From contig NZ_CP040709.1 in assembly GCF_005952805.1 (NCBI RefSeq), positions 2,914,001 to 2,978,000 of the forward strand: 64,000 nt of DNA, given 5' to 3'. Below, piece after piece: positions 17,190 to 24,948 of the stretch; positions within the stretch are counted from its first letter, which is position 1; every line of letters begins with the position of its first letter. The notes beneath the pieces were generated by a model, which was given only the letters and a program-made list of their open reading frames with translations, was not told the origin of the DNA and did not search any database. This DNA is from Inhella inkyongensis (lineage in GTDB: Bacteria > Pseudomonadota > Gammaproteobacteria > Burkholderiales > Burkholderiaceae_C). The translations under genes were made by a program, and so were the position numbers.

Positions 17190-18608
17190 TTACAGCGAGT
17201 AGTACATGTCGAATTCCAGCGGATGCGTGGTCATGCGGAACTTGGTCACCTCGGTCATCTTCAGATCGATGTAGGCATCGATGAAGCTGTCGGTGAACAC
17301 GCCACCCTTGGTCAGGAAGGCACGGTCCTTGTCCAGATACTCCAGGGCCTGATCCAGGCTGTGGCAGACGGTCGGGATCTTCGCGTCTTCTTCCGGCGGC
17401 AGGTGGTACAGGTCCTTGGTGGCGGCTTCGCCCGGGTGGATCTTGTTCTCCACGCCGTCCAGGCCGGCCATCATCAGCGCCGAGAAGCCCAGGTAGGGGT
17501 TCATCAGGGGATCGGGGAAGCGCGCTTCGATGCGACGGCCCTTGGGGTTGGCCACGAAGGGGATGCGGATCGAGGCCGAACGGTTGCGCGCCGAGTAGGC
17601 CAGCTTCACCGGGGCTTCAAAGCCGGGCACCAGGCGCTTGTAGCTGTTGGTGCCGGGGTTGGTGATGGCGTTCAGCGCACGGGCGTGCTTGATGATGCCG
17701 CCGATGTAGTACAGCGCGAACTCGGACAGGCCGCCGTAGCCGTCGCCGGCGAACAGGTTCTTGCCGTCCTTCCAGATCGACTGGTGCACGTGCATGCCGC
17801 TGCCGTTGTCACCGACCACGGGCTTGGGCATGAAGGTCGCGGTCTTGCCGTAGGCGTGGGCGACGTTGTGGATCACGTACTTCTGCAGCTGCAGCCAGTC
17901 GGCGCGCTGCACCAGGGTGCTGAACTTGGTGCCGATCTCGTTCTGGCCCTGGCCGGCCACCTCATGGTGGTGCACTTCAACCGGGATACCCAGCTGTTCG
18001 AGGATCAGGCACATCTCCGAGCGCATGTCCTGGAACTGGTCGACCGGGGGCACGGGGAAGTAGCCGCCCTTGACGCCCGGACGGTGGCCCATATTGCCGC
18101 CTTCGAAGTTGGCGCCGCTGCTCCAGGGCGCCTCTTCCGAGCCGATCTTGACGAAGCAGCCCGACATGTCGACGTTCCACTGCACCTGGTCAAAGATGAA
18201 GAACTCGGGCTCGGGACCGAAGAAGGCGGTGTCGCCCAGGCCGCTGCTCTTCAAGTAGGCCTCGGCGCGCTTGGCCAGCGAACGCGGGTCGCGCTCATAG
18301 GCCTTGCCATCACCCGGCTCGATCACGTCGCAGCTCAGGATCAGGGTCGGCTCTTCGAAGAAGGGATCGATGTTGGCGGTGTTGGGGTCCGGCATCAACA
18401 GCATGTCGCTGGCCTCAATGCCCTTCCAGCCGGCGATCGACGAGCCGTCAAAGGCATGGCCGCTGGTGAACTTGTCCTCATCGAAGTGCGACACCGGCAC
18501 GGACACATGCTGTTCCTTGCCACGGGTATCGGTGAAACGGAAGTCAACGAACTTGACCTCGTTCTCCTTCACCATCTTGATCACATCGGCAACGGTCTTG
18601 GTGGCCAT
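17190..18608 (-). CDS. glnA: Glutamine synthetase type I (GSI-beta)
   Basis: This 472-residue enzyme condenses glutamate and ammonia to glutamine using ATP. Visible signatures are [12 protein letters not shown], the metal-binding [10 protein letters not shown] (residues 131-140), [10 protein letters not shown] (268-277), [11 protein letters not shown] (324-334) and the adenylylation site DLYHLPPEE with Tyr401. The last implies control by GlnE adenylylation. The start ATG 18608 has a good Shine-Dalgarno (GGAGAG). A sigma-54 promoter lies about 75 bp upstream, consistent with NtrC control, and a terminator follows. Confidence 0.98.
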   Translation of the reverse strand: MATKTVADVIKMVKENEVKFVDFRFTDTRGKEQHVSVPVSHFDEDKFTSGHAFDGSSIAGWKGIEASDMLLMPDPNTANIDPFFEEPTLILSCDVIEPGDGKAYERDPRSLAKRAEAYLKSSGLGDTAFFGPEPEFFIFDQVQWNVDMSGCFVKIGSEEAPWSSGANFEGGNMGHRPGVKGGYFPVPPVDQFQDMRSEMCLILEQLGIPVEVHHHEVAGQGQNEIGTKFSTLVQRADWLQLQKYVIHNVAHAYGKTATFMPKPVVGDNGSGMHVHQSIWKDGKNLFAGDGYGGLSEFALYYIGGIIKHARALNAITNPGTNSYKRLVPGFEAPVKLAYSARNRSASIRIPFVANPKGRRIEARFPDPLMNPYLGFSALMMAGLDGVENKIHPGEAATKDLYHLPPEEDAKIPTVCHSLDQALEYLDKDRAFLTKGGVFTDSFIDAYIDLKMTEVTKFRMTTHPLEFDMYYSL

Positions 18609-18679
18609 CCAAACTCTCCAAACAATGCGGGGCGGGTTGTGGGGTTCGCGCGCCGGGGGCGCTGCGAGTCTCCAATCTA

Positions 18680-18695
18680 AGCAGTGTTCATGCCA
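18680..18695 (-). promoter_or_regulatory. Sigma-54 (-24/-12) promoter of glnA
   Basis: On the minus strand the sequence TGGCATGAACACTGCT matches the sigma-54 consensus TGGCACG-N4-TTGCW with two mismatches. The GG and GC dinucleotides are 12 bp apart, as required. The start site would lie near 18670, giving a leader of about 60 nt before the glnA ATG. Confidence 0.82.
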
Positions 18696-18720
18696 GCGGC
18701 GTGAAGCCGCCTGCTGGCAT
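18690..18720. repeat. 31-bp inverted repeat overlapping the glnA -24 element
   Basis: ATGCCAGC-GGCG at the left pairs with CGCC-t-GCTGGCAT at the right around a short loop. One arm contains the GGCAT of the sigma-54 -24 box. It could be an operator (NtrC-like or other) or a terminator remnant; it lacks a T-tract. Confidence 0.6.
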
Positions 18721-18787
18721 GGCGACGGCCGCGAATTATGGGCCGGCCGCCCCCGGGCACCGCGCCCCAGGGCGGGGCGAACACGGG

Positions 18788-19591
18788 TCAGCGCACCATT
18801 TCGGTGCTGATGGATGCACCAAATTGGATCAGGCCTTGGCGCAGGGCCTGGTAGGCCGCCAGCAACTGGACGTCATCGCGCGCGGCCTTCACGCCGAGTT
18901 CAATGCAGCGCCCCCACTGCGGATGGTCCACGCTGGGCAGGCTGAACACCTTGACGGGCGCAAAGCGCGCCTCGATGTCCTCCATCAGCGGCGTCAGCTG
19001 GGCCTCGAAGGCGTTCTGGACGATGCAGCTGCGCTCGGCCACGCCCACGGGGCGATGCAGATGCGCGTAGTGCTGATCCAGCACCCAAGCCATCATCGGA
19101 TGGGCCATCACCGGAAAGCCGGGCACGAAGTGCAGACGGCCGAGGCTGAAACCCGCGATGCGGTTGTAGGGATTGGGAATCAACGTGCTGCCGGCCGGAA
19201 ACACGCCCATCTCCAGGCGCCGGCGCATGTCCGGATGCGCGTCATCGGGAGCCGGTTCGCCCTTCTCGGCCGCCATCTCGGCCGCACGGGCGCGAATCAG
19301 GGCCTGGGCTTCGGGGTGGGGTTGCAGCGCCACCCCCAAGGCCAGGGCGGCGGCCTGGCGAGTGTGGTCGTCCGGCGTGGCCCCAATGCCACCGCAGCAG
19401 AACACCGCGTCGCCCGAGGCCCAGGCGGCACGCAAGGCCGCGGCTTGGGCCTGCAGGCCATCGCGCACATAGCGGGCCCAGTCCAGCTCCAGACCGCGCG
19501 CGGCCAGCAGCTCGATCAACTTGGGCACATGGGCGTCCTGGCGCTTACCCGAGAGCAGCTCGTCGCCAAACACGATCAATCCAAAGCGCAT
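18788..19591 (-). CDS. MoCF-domain (CinA N-terminal-like) molybdopterin-binding protein
   Basis: This 267-residue protein starts [21 protein letters not shown], the standard opening of the CinA-type MoCF_biosynth domain, and has the pterin-binding segment [14 protein letters not shown]. The C-terminal nicotinamide-nucleotide deamidase domain of full CinA is absent. The rest (about residues 150-267) carries [15 protein letters not shown] and a helical tail. Function is undefined. It is the last gene of a minus-strand operon, 10 bp after the EI24 gene. glnA follows about 180 bp later with its own promoter. Confidence 0.88.
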   Translation of the reverse strand: MRFGLIVFGDELLSGKRQDAHVPKLIELLAARGLELDWARYVRDGLQAQAAALRAAWASGDAVFCCGGIGATPDDHTRQAAALALGVALQPHPEAQALIRARAAEMAAEKGEPAPDDAHPDMRRRLEMGVFPAGSTLIPNPYNRIAGFSLGRLHFVPGFPVMAHPMMAWVLDQHYAHLHRPVGVAERSCIVQNAFEAQLTPLMEDIEARFAPVKVFSLPSVDHPQWGRCIELGVKAARDDVQLLAAYQALRQGLIQFGASISTEMVR

Positions 19592-19601
19592 CGCAGGCCT
19601 C

Positions 19602-20486
19602 TCACATCAAGGGCAGCTGGGGCTCGCCCAGGTCGCGCACCGACGCCTCGAGCGGCTGCCCGCGCATCTGGGCCAGGGCGCCCAGGCTGAAGTGCGCGAA
19701 CCACAGCGCCGCGAAGGCGAACACCAGCATGTAGAGCCAGATCGCGATGGGCATCAAGAGCGGCGCCATGATCAGGTTGAGCGCCCCAAAGGCAAAGATC
19801 AGCGAGGGCGCGGCGCCCAGATAGCCACACACCACACCGATGCCCAGCAGCGGCCAACGCTGCTGGCGCAGCAGGGCGCGGCGCTCATCCACGCTGGCGT
19901 GCTCGGCCAGCACGTCATAGGCAAACACGCGGTAGCTGAGCCAGCCCCAGATCAAAGGCGGCAGCACCAGCACCACCGGCGGGATCAGCCAAAAGGGCAT
20001 GGAAACCAGCAGGCCCATCAGGGCCAACAAGGTCGAGCCCAAGCCCCAGGCCAGCCCGCCCAAGAGGCTGCCCCCGCGCTTGCGCTCCAGAATGGCAAAG
20101 CGGCGCTCGGCCACCAGGCGGGTCAGGGCCGGCGTCATCAGCGCCGCTACCAGCAGCAGGGACAGGGCCATCACCAGGGGCAGGCTGATGGCCACCACGA
20201 TCAAGGGCGCCAACACGGAGCGAAAGCCACTGGCCCCCAGGCCATCGAGCCAGCGCAGCAGGGCATCCACGATCAGCCAGCTCTCCATCTGCCCACGCAC
20301 CGCCGTGACGGCGGGCTCCCACAGCCACCACAGCAGGCCAAAGCTCAGACCCGCCGCCAACAGCAGCGGCAGCAAGGACCAGCCAATCACCCGTGGGTGC
20401 AGGCAATAGGCGGCGGCGCGCCAGCCGGCGTCCAGAACTTGGCTGAGAACCTGAACAGGAGGAGCTGAGGGATTGAGGGGCTTCAT
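19602..20486 (-). CDS. EI24-domain inner membrane protein
   Basis: This 294-residue protein has five to six hydrophobic segments and the EI24/CysZ-like layout: a first membrane span around LHPRVIGWSLLPLLLAAGLSF, a long middle amphipathic region, and paired spans near VVLVLPPLIWGWLSYRVFAYD. CysZ is a sulfate permease of the same superfamily, but similarity here is only to the broad family, so transport is not established. ATG 20486 overlaps the stop of the fatty acid hydroxylase gene by four bases (ATGA). Confidence 0.82.
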   Translation of the reverse strand: MKPLNPSAPPVQVLSQVLDAGWRAAAYCLHPRVIGWSLLPLLLAAGLSFGLLWWLWEPAVTAVRGQMESWLIVDALLRWLDGLGASGFRSVLAPLIVVAISLPLVMALSLLLVAALMTPALTRLVAERRFAILERKRGGSLLGGLAWGLGSTLLALMGLLVSMPFWLIPPVVLVLPPLIWGWLSYRVFAYDVLAEHASVDERRALLRQQRWPLLGIGVVCGYLGAAPSLIFAFGALNLIMAPLLMPIAIWLYMLVFAFAALWFAHFSLGALAQMRGQPLEASVRDLGEPQLPLM

Positions 20487-21451
20487 CGGTGCAGAGCTTG
20501 CCAGAGTCGACGCAGGCCCAAGGCCTGCTGGTTCCAAAGCCCCGCCCCGTAGTCGCGTGCGCCGCCCTCGGGCAGCTGATCGCGAATGCCGGTGGGCGGG
20601 GTTGTGGGGCCGAAGTGGGCGGTGCCAAAGAGCTGATCCCACCAGGGCAACAACACGCCGAAGTTGTGACCGCCCAAGCTACCCGGTCCGGCCGACTCAT
20701 GGCCCAAACCGATGGCGTGGTGCTGGCGATGGAAGCGTGGACTGACCCACAGCCGCTCCAGCGGCCCGAAGTGCAGACGCACATTGGCGTGCTGCAGGCT
20801 CTCAAAGGTCTGCGTGATCAGTGTGATGGCCATGAACTGCGCCGGCTCGGTGCCGAGCAATAGGCCCAGCAGCGCAAAGGCGGCGGCTCCGAGCCCATCG
20901 TCCAGAAAGTGGTTGCGGTTATCGGCCCAGCGGCCCATCTGACGCTGGCTGTGGTGCAGCGCATGCAAGGCCCACCAGGGCTCCCAGGCGTGTTGGGCCC
21001 GGTGCAGCCAGTAGCCGGCGAAATCAAACACCAGCAGATAAAGCGCAAAGGCCAGCCAGGGCTGGTCGCTCACGCCCGGCCACAAGCCGTCCAGGTGCCA
21101 GGGCTGCCAGCCCCAGAGCCGCCCCTGAGCGGCCAAGGCATCCACCGCGGGATCCAGTGTGAAGAACAGGGCCAAACGCATCAGGCCCAGGCGCTGGATC
21201 AGCGTATAGATCAAGTCCACCCTTGTTGCGCGCGCGTCGGGCCAGTGCTCGACGGGTCGCCAGCGCTCCAGCGCGCCCAGGCCCAGCGCGATGAAGGCCA
21301 ACTGCAGTAAACCCGCCAGGAGCCAAGCCGTGCCATTAAAGGCATCAGCCGCCCACGCGGCCAGTCCCAAGCCTTGCAGCAGCGGCATCACGCAGGCCTC
21401 AAACAGCGCAGCCTGCGCGCCCTGGAACCACTCGATCAAGGTATCCATCAT
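20483..21451 (-). CDS. Fatty acid hydroxylase / sterol desaturase family membrane protein
   Basis: This roughly 322-residue integral membrane di-iron protein has the histidine boxes HRAQH, HALHH and HRQHH, with further histidines at HDFG-equivalent positions near GGHNFGVLLPWWDQLFGT. Such enzymes hydroxylate or desaturate lipids; bacterial members act on fatty acids, carotenoids or hopanoids, and the substrate here is unknown. Two adjacent ATG codons (21451, 21448) precede DTLIEWFQG; the first gives a four-base overlap with the deacetylase stop. It is translationally coupled to the EI24 gene as well. Confidence 0.9.
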   Translation of the reverse strand: MMDTLIEWFQGAQAALFEACVMPLLQGLGLAAWAADAFNGTAWLLAGLLQLAFIALGLGALERWRPVEHWPDARATRVDLIYTLIQRLGLMRLALFFTLDPAVDALAAQGRLWGWQPWHLDGLWPGVSDQPWLAFALYLLVFDFAGYWLHRAQHAWEPWWALHALHHSQRQMGRWADNRNHFLDDGLGAAAFALLGLLLGTEPAQFMAITLITQTFESLQHANVRLHFGPLERLWVSPRFHRQHHAIGLGHESAGPGSLGGHNFGVLLPWWDQLFGTAHFGPTTPPTGIRDQLPEGGARDYGAGLWNQQALGLRRLWQALHR

Positions 21452-22230
21452 CGGAAGGCTGCCGCATGCTGCGGATGTTCGCGCAGGCGCCCAAAGCAAA
21501 ACCCTTTGGCCTTGAGTCCGTCAAGCAGGGGGGCCAGCAACTCGGGCAGCAGCGCGGGCTGCCGGCTCCAGATGCCCAGATGGGCCAACAAAATGTCGCC
21601 ATCCCGGGCGCCCTTCAGCGCACGCTGCAAGAGTTGGGGGTTGCTGGCACGGCTGCTGGGCCAGTCGTCGCCCAGGGCGAGGTCCCAGCCCACATGGTGC
21701 CAAGCGCAGGCTTTCGTGGCTGCCAACAGGCGAGGCGAAGTGCGACCGGCTGGGGCGCGGTAAATGCGCGAAAGAGTCTGGCCGGTCATCTCACGGAAGC
21801 GCACGGCCACACGCTCCAACTCAGCGCAGTAGGCTGGGCCATCCAGTTCACGCCAGCGCGGCGCCTGCCGACCGGCCTGCATGCGAAAGCGCATCGCGCC
21901 GTTTGGCAAATCAGCCTCCCAGATGTCGTGCGCCCAGGTGTGCGAGCCGAAGTCATGCCGGCCGCTTGCCGACAGCGTGCGCCAGTAGGGCGCCCACTGC
22001 GCATCCAGGCTGTGACCGCCATCCAGGGTCGGTTCGGCGGCCAAGAAAAAACTGGCCGGAATCTGCTGCCGATCGAGGGCCGCCGCCACGGCCAGGGCCA
22101 CGCCCATGTGGCCGGTGTCAAAGCTCAGGTAGACGGTCTTGCTGCACTGGCCCCAGGCGCCCTGCACCGTGGCGAGCACCAGGCCGAGCACCATGCCCAA
22201 CACCCGCGCAGGAGCGGCCCGCCAGTTCAT
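21448..22230 (-). CDS. Polysaccharide deacetylase family protein (NodB-like), exported
   Basis: This 260-residue protein has an N-terminal signal sequence (MNWRAAPARVLGMVLGLVLATVQGAWGQ) and NodB-fold motifs. Motif 1 is LSFDTGHMG, so the second Asp of the usual TFDDG is Thr. Motif 2 SHTWAH keeps both metal-binding histidines. Motif 3 is RAPAGR, and the LxH motif is LLAHLGIW. The family removes N- or O-acetyl groups from glycans; the changed motif 1 leaves activity uncertain. ATG 22230 overlaps the stop of the YncE-like gene (ATGA); longer frames upstream run through that gene and were discarded. Confidence 0.87.
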   Translation of the reverse strand: MNWRAAPARVLGMVLGLVLATVQGAWGQCSKTVYLSFDTGHMGVALAVAAALDRQQIPASFFLAAEPTLDGGHSLDAQWAPYWRTLSASGRHDFGSHTWAHDIWEADLPNGAMRFRMQAGRQAPRWRELDGPAYCAELERVAVRFREMTGQTLSRIYRAPAGRTSPRLLAATKACAWHHVGWDLALGDDWPSSRASNPQLLQRALKGARDGDILLAHLGIWSRQPALLPELLAPLLDGLKAKGFCFGRLREHPQHAAAFR

Positions 22231-23216
22231 CGCCGTGGCTGATGATCCAGGGCCCAGACCCCATGCGGAGAGCGGCCCACACGCACCTGGGCCACCACGC
22301 GGCGCTGCTCGCGGTCCACCACGCTGAGCCTGCCGGCCCAACGCGAGGTCATCAGCAGGGTGCGGCCGTCGTTCAGCAGATCCATGTCATCCGGTCCGCT
22401 GGGTCCGGGGTAGTTGGGCCCCAGCTTCCAGCCCACAAAGTCCAGCGTCGAGATGCTGTTGCCCGCCCGGTTGCTGACCAGCACATGGCGGCCATCGCCC
22501 ACCGCGCGGAAGGAGTGGGCCCCCGCGCCCACATGGAAGCGGCCAGCGTATTGCGGCGGCTGATCGCCGCGCAGGGCCCAGATCTGCACAAAGCGGTCGC
22601 CGGTCAAGGCCACCAGCAGGTGGCGCTCATCGGGCGTGAGATAGAGATCGGCCGGCGTCTTGCCCACCGGCACCCGCCACAGCACGCGCTGGGTGGCCAG
22701 TTCCACGGCCATCAGTTCATCGCTCTCCTGCATCGTGGCGTAGAGGCGCCGGCTGGCGTCGTCGATGAAGAGATGGCTGGGTGTCTTGCCGGCGGGGATG
22801 CGGCGCACCAACTCCAGCGGCTGCTCAGCCTCCAGCCCCTTCCAGCGGTAGATGTCGAGGTGATCGAGCCGGTTGGCCGCCGTCACGAACCAGCGCATAT
22901 CGGGCGAGAAGCGCAGGTGATAGGGGTCGGCAATCCCGCCCAGCACCCGCTGCACCTCGGCCGTGCGTGGGTCGATGAAGGTCAGGCTGTCGGCGCGTGC
23001 ATTGCCCACCACCAGACTCTTCTCGTCCGGACTCAGGTAGAGGTGATGCGGCTCCTTGCCGACCGGAATGCGACGGCGCTCGCGCCACGGCGCACGGTCG
23101 ATCACGGACACCGTGGCATCGAGTGAATTCAACACGAACACCGGCGGCGCGGACGCAAAGCCAAGGCCCCAGGCCATCAGCAGGCTCAAGGCCGCCGCAC
23201 ACTTCAAAGCACGCAT
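22227..23216 (-). CDS. YncE-family beta-propeller protein, exported
   Basis: This 329-residue protein begins with a signal peptide (ending LGFASAPPVF) and continues as a seven-blade-type propeller. Repeats have the form VGKEPHHLYLSPDEKSLVV, GKTPSHLFIDDASRRLYA and GKTPADLYLTPDERHLLVA, typical of the YVTN/YncE family. These are often periplasmic binding scaffolds; no enzymatic motif is visible. It heads a chain of ATGA-overlapping genes (deacetylase, hydroxylase, EI24) and begins 45 bp after the AIM24-family gene. Confidence 0.88.
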   Translation of the reverse strand: MRALKCAAALSLLMAWGLGFASAPPVFVLNSLDATVSVIDRAPWRERRRIPVGKEPHHLYLSPDEKSLVVGNARADSLTFIDPRTAEVQRVLGGIADPYHLRFSPDMRWFVTAANRLDHLDIYRWKGLEAEQPLELVRRIPAGKTPSHLFIDDASRRLYATMQESDELMAVELATQRVLWRVPVGKTPADLYLTPDERHLLVALTGDRFVQIWALRGDQPPQYAGRFHVGAGAHSFRAVGDGRHVLVSNRAGNSISTLDFVGWKLGPNYPGPSGPDDMDLLNDGRTLLMTSRWAGRLSVVDREQRRVVAQVRVGRSPHGVWALDHQPRR

Positions 23217-23221
23217 CAGGA

Positions 23222-23238
23222 CGGGGCCTCCCGGGCCC
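23222..23238 (-). promoter_or_regulatory. Hairpin covering the Shine-Dalgarno of the YncE-like gene
   Basis: On the minus strand GGGGCC-CGGGA-GGCCCC forms a perfect 6-bp stem. The only Shine-Dalgarno-like run (GGGAGG) before ATG 23216 spans its loop and 3' arm. There is no T-tract, so translational control is more likely than termination. Confidence 0.45.
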
Positions 23239-23261
23239 CTTCTTTCATCGCAAAGGATCGA

Positions 23262-24074
23262 TTACTCGTCGTCGCCGCCGAGCACGCCCCCGAGCAGGCC
23301 GCCGGCACCGAAGCCGCCCAGCACCGAACCCTCTTCACGGCTGCCGCCCATCTGCGGCGCGGCCGCGAAGATGCGCGAGGCCAGGCGCGAGAACGGCAGG
23401 CTTTGCAGCCAGACATCGCCCGGGCCGGTCAGCTTGGCCAAGAACAGGCCCTCACCGCCAAACAGCGCCGTCTTGATCTTGCCGACGTACTGAATCTCGA
23501 AGTTCACATTGGGCGTGTGCGCCACCAAGCAGCCGGTGTCCACCAGCAGGGTCTCGCCCGGCTGCAGCGTGCGCTTGACCACCGTGCCGCCCGAATGCAC
23601 AAAGGCCAGGCCATTGCCTTCGAGCTTCTGCATGATGAAGCCCTCGCCGCCGAAGAAGCCGACGCTGAGCTTTTGCTGGAAGTGCAGGCCGATCTGCACG
23701 CCGCGCGCCGCGCACAGGAAGCTGTCCTTCTGGCAGATCACCATGCCGCCCATCTTGGCGAGATCCATGGCAATGATCTTGCCCGGATAGGGAGCGGCAA
23801 AGGCCACGCGCTGCTTGCCCGTACCTTGGTTGGTGTAGACCGTGGTGAACAACGATTCGCCGGTGATCAGGCGCTTGCCCGCGCCGATCAGCTTGCCGAA
23901 GAAGCCCTGGTTCTGGGCACGACCATCGCCAAACACCGCATCCATGCCGATGCCGGCGTCCATGAACATCAGCGAGCCGGCCTCACCAATGGCGGCCTCG
24001 CCGGGGTCGAGCTCGACCTCGACGAACTGCATCTCTGCGCCCTTGATTTCGTAGTCAACAACGTCCATGGACAT
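23262..24074 (-). CDS. TIGR00266 / AIM24 family protein
   Basis: This 270-residue protein belongs to the AIM24 (DUF124, TIGR00266) family of double beta-barrel-like proteins. Conserved segments include MQFVEVELDPGEAAIGEAGSL, GEGFIMQKLEGNGLAFVHSGG and LFGGEGLFLAKLTGPGDVW. It ends in a Gly-rich tail with acidic end (GGLLGGVLGGDDE). The bacterial role is not established. ATG 24074 is preceded by GGAGA at proper spacing; the longer upstream frame lacks support. It lies 29 bp after the terminator of phaB, so its promoter must overlap the terminator or lie further up. Confidence 0.9.
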   Translation of the reverse strand: MSMDVVDYEIKGAEMQFVEVELDPGEAAIGEAGSLMFMDAGIGMDAVFGDGRAQNQGFFGKLIGAGKRLITGESLFTTVYTNQGTGKQRVAFAAPYPGKIIAMDLAKMGGMVICQKDSFLCAARGVQIGLHFQQKLSVGFFGGEGFIMQKLEGNGLAFVHSGGTVVKRTLQPGETLLVDTGCLVAHTPNVNFEIQYVGKIKTALFGGEGLFLAKLTGPGDVWLQSLPFSRLASRIFAAAPQMGGSREEGSVLGGFGAGGLLGGVLGGDDE

Positions 24075-24102
24075 GGCAAATCTCCGCGAAGGCGGTGCAA
24101 AC

Positions 24103-24131
24103 AAAAAGGGCCGGCATATTAGCCGGCCCTT
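24103..24131 (-). terminator. Rho-independent terminator of the phaCAB operon
   Basis: On the minus strand GGGCCGGC, loop TAATAT, GCCGGCCC is a perfect 8-bp stem followed by five T. It lies between phaB and the AIM24-family gene. Confidence 0.9.
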
Positions 24132-24185
24132 GGGTTATCCCGGGGGTGACGGAACAAAAGCAGTGCCGCGGACGGCACCCATCAT

Positions 24186-24923
24186 TTACCCCATGTGCAG
24201 CCCGCCGTTGCAGCTGAAGTCGGCGCCGGTGGTGAAACCGCTGTCGTCCCCGGCCAGCCAGCCGACGATGGAGCCGATTTCCTCGGGCGTACCCAGGCGC
24301 TTGACCGGGATGGTGGCGACGATCTTTTCCAGCACCTCGGGCTTGATGGCACGCACCATGTCGGTGCCGATATAGCCCGGGCTCACGGTGTTCACGGTCA
24401 CGCCCTTGTTGGCCATCTCCTGGGCCAGGGCCATGGTGAAGCCATGCATGCCGGCCTTGGCGGCCGAGTAATTGGTCTGACCGGCCTGCCCCTTCTCGCC
24501 GTTCACGGAAGAGATCTGGATGATGCGACCCCAGCCCTTCTCGACCATCCCCGGCACCACCTGTTTGGTGACGTTGAACATCGAGTTCAGGTTGGTGTCG
24601 ATGACGGCTTTCCAATCGTCCGGCGTCATCTTCAGGAACATGCGGTCGCGGGTGATGCCCGCGTTATTGACCAGCACATCGATCACGCCGTGTTCCTGCA
24701 CCGCCTTGGTGAAGGCCTCGACGGTCGAGTCCCAGTCGGCCACATTGCCCACCGAGGCGTAAAAGGTGTAGCCCAGGGCCTTTTGCTCGTCCAGCCACTT
24801 GGTGAAGTCACGGCTCGGGCCGCAACCGGCGATGACTTTGAAGCCCTGCTTGTGCAGCTTCTGGCAGATGGCGGTACCGATGCCGCCCATGCCACCGGTG
24901 ACGTATGCAACTTTCTGACTCAT
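24186..24923 (-). CDS. phaB: Acetoacetyl-CoA reductase (NADPH)
   Basis: This 245-residue short-chain dehydrogenase reduces acetoacetyl-CoA to (R)-3-hydroxybutyryl-CoA, the monomer for PHB. Motifs are the cofactor loop VTGGMGGIGTAIC, NNAG (LVNNAGITRD), the catalytic Ser in QISSVNGEKGQAGQTNY with YSAAK, and the GFTTGADFSCNGGLHMG C-terminus characteristic of PhaB. It is the last gene of phaCAB, 25 bp after phaA, with Shine-Dalgarno GGAGAAG, and is followed by a terminator. Confidence 0.97.
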   Translation of the reverse strand: MSQKVAYVTGGMGGIGTAICQKLHKQGFKVIAGCGPSRDFTKWLDEQKALGYTFYASVGNVADWDSTVEAFTKAVQEHGVIDVLVNNAGITRDRMFLKMTPDDWKAVIDTNLNSMFNVTKQVVPGMVEKGWGRIIQISSVNGEKGQAGQTNYSAAKAGMHGFTMALAQEMANKGVTVNTVSPGYIGTDMVRAIKPEVLEKIVATIPVKRLGTPEEIGSIVGWLAGDDSGFTTGADFSCNGGLHMG

Positions 24924-24948
24924 GCTCTTCTCCAGGGGTTGATGTTGT

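Noticed and set aside
16665..18680. Plus-strand open frame of about 670 codons opposite glnA.
   Set aside because: High GC keeps antisense frames open; the minus strand encodes an unmistakable glutamine synthetase.
18740..18787. GC-rich hairpin after the MoCF gene as a terminator.
   Set aside because: CGCCCC/GGGGCG pairs weakly and no T-tract follows.
22231..22341. N-terminal extension of the polysaccharide deacetylase.
   Set aside because: The extension is Gly/Pro/Arg-rich and lies inside the YncE-like gene; ATG 22230 gives a signal peptide and ATGA coupling.
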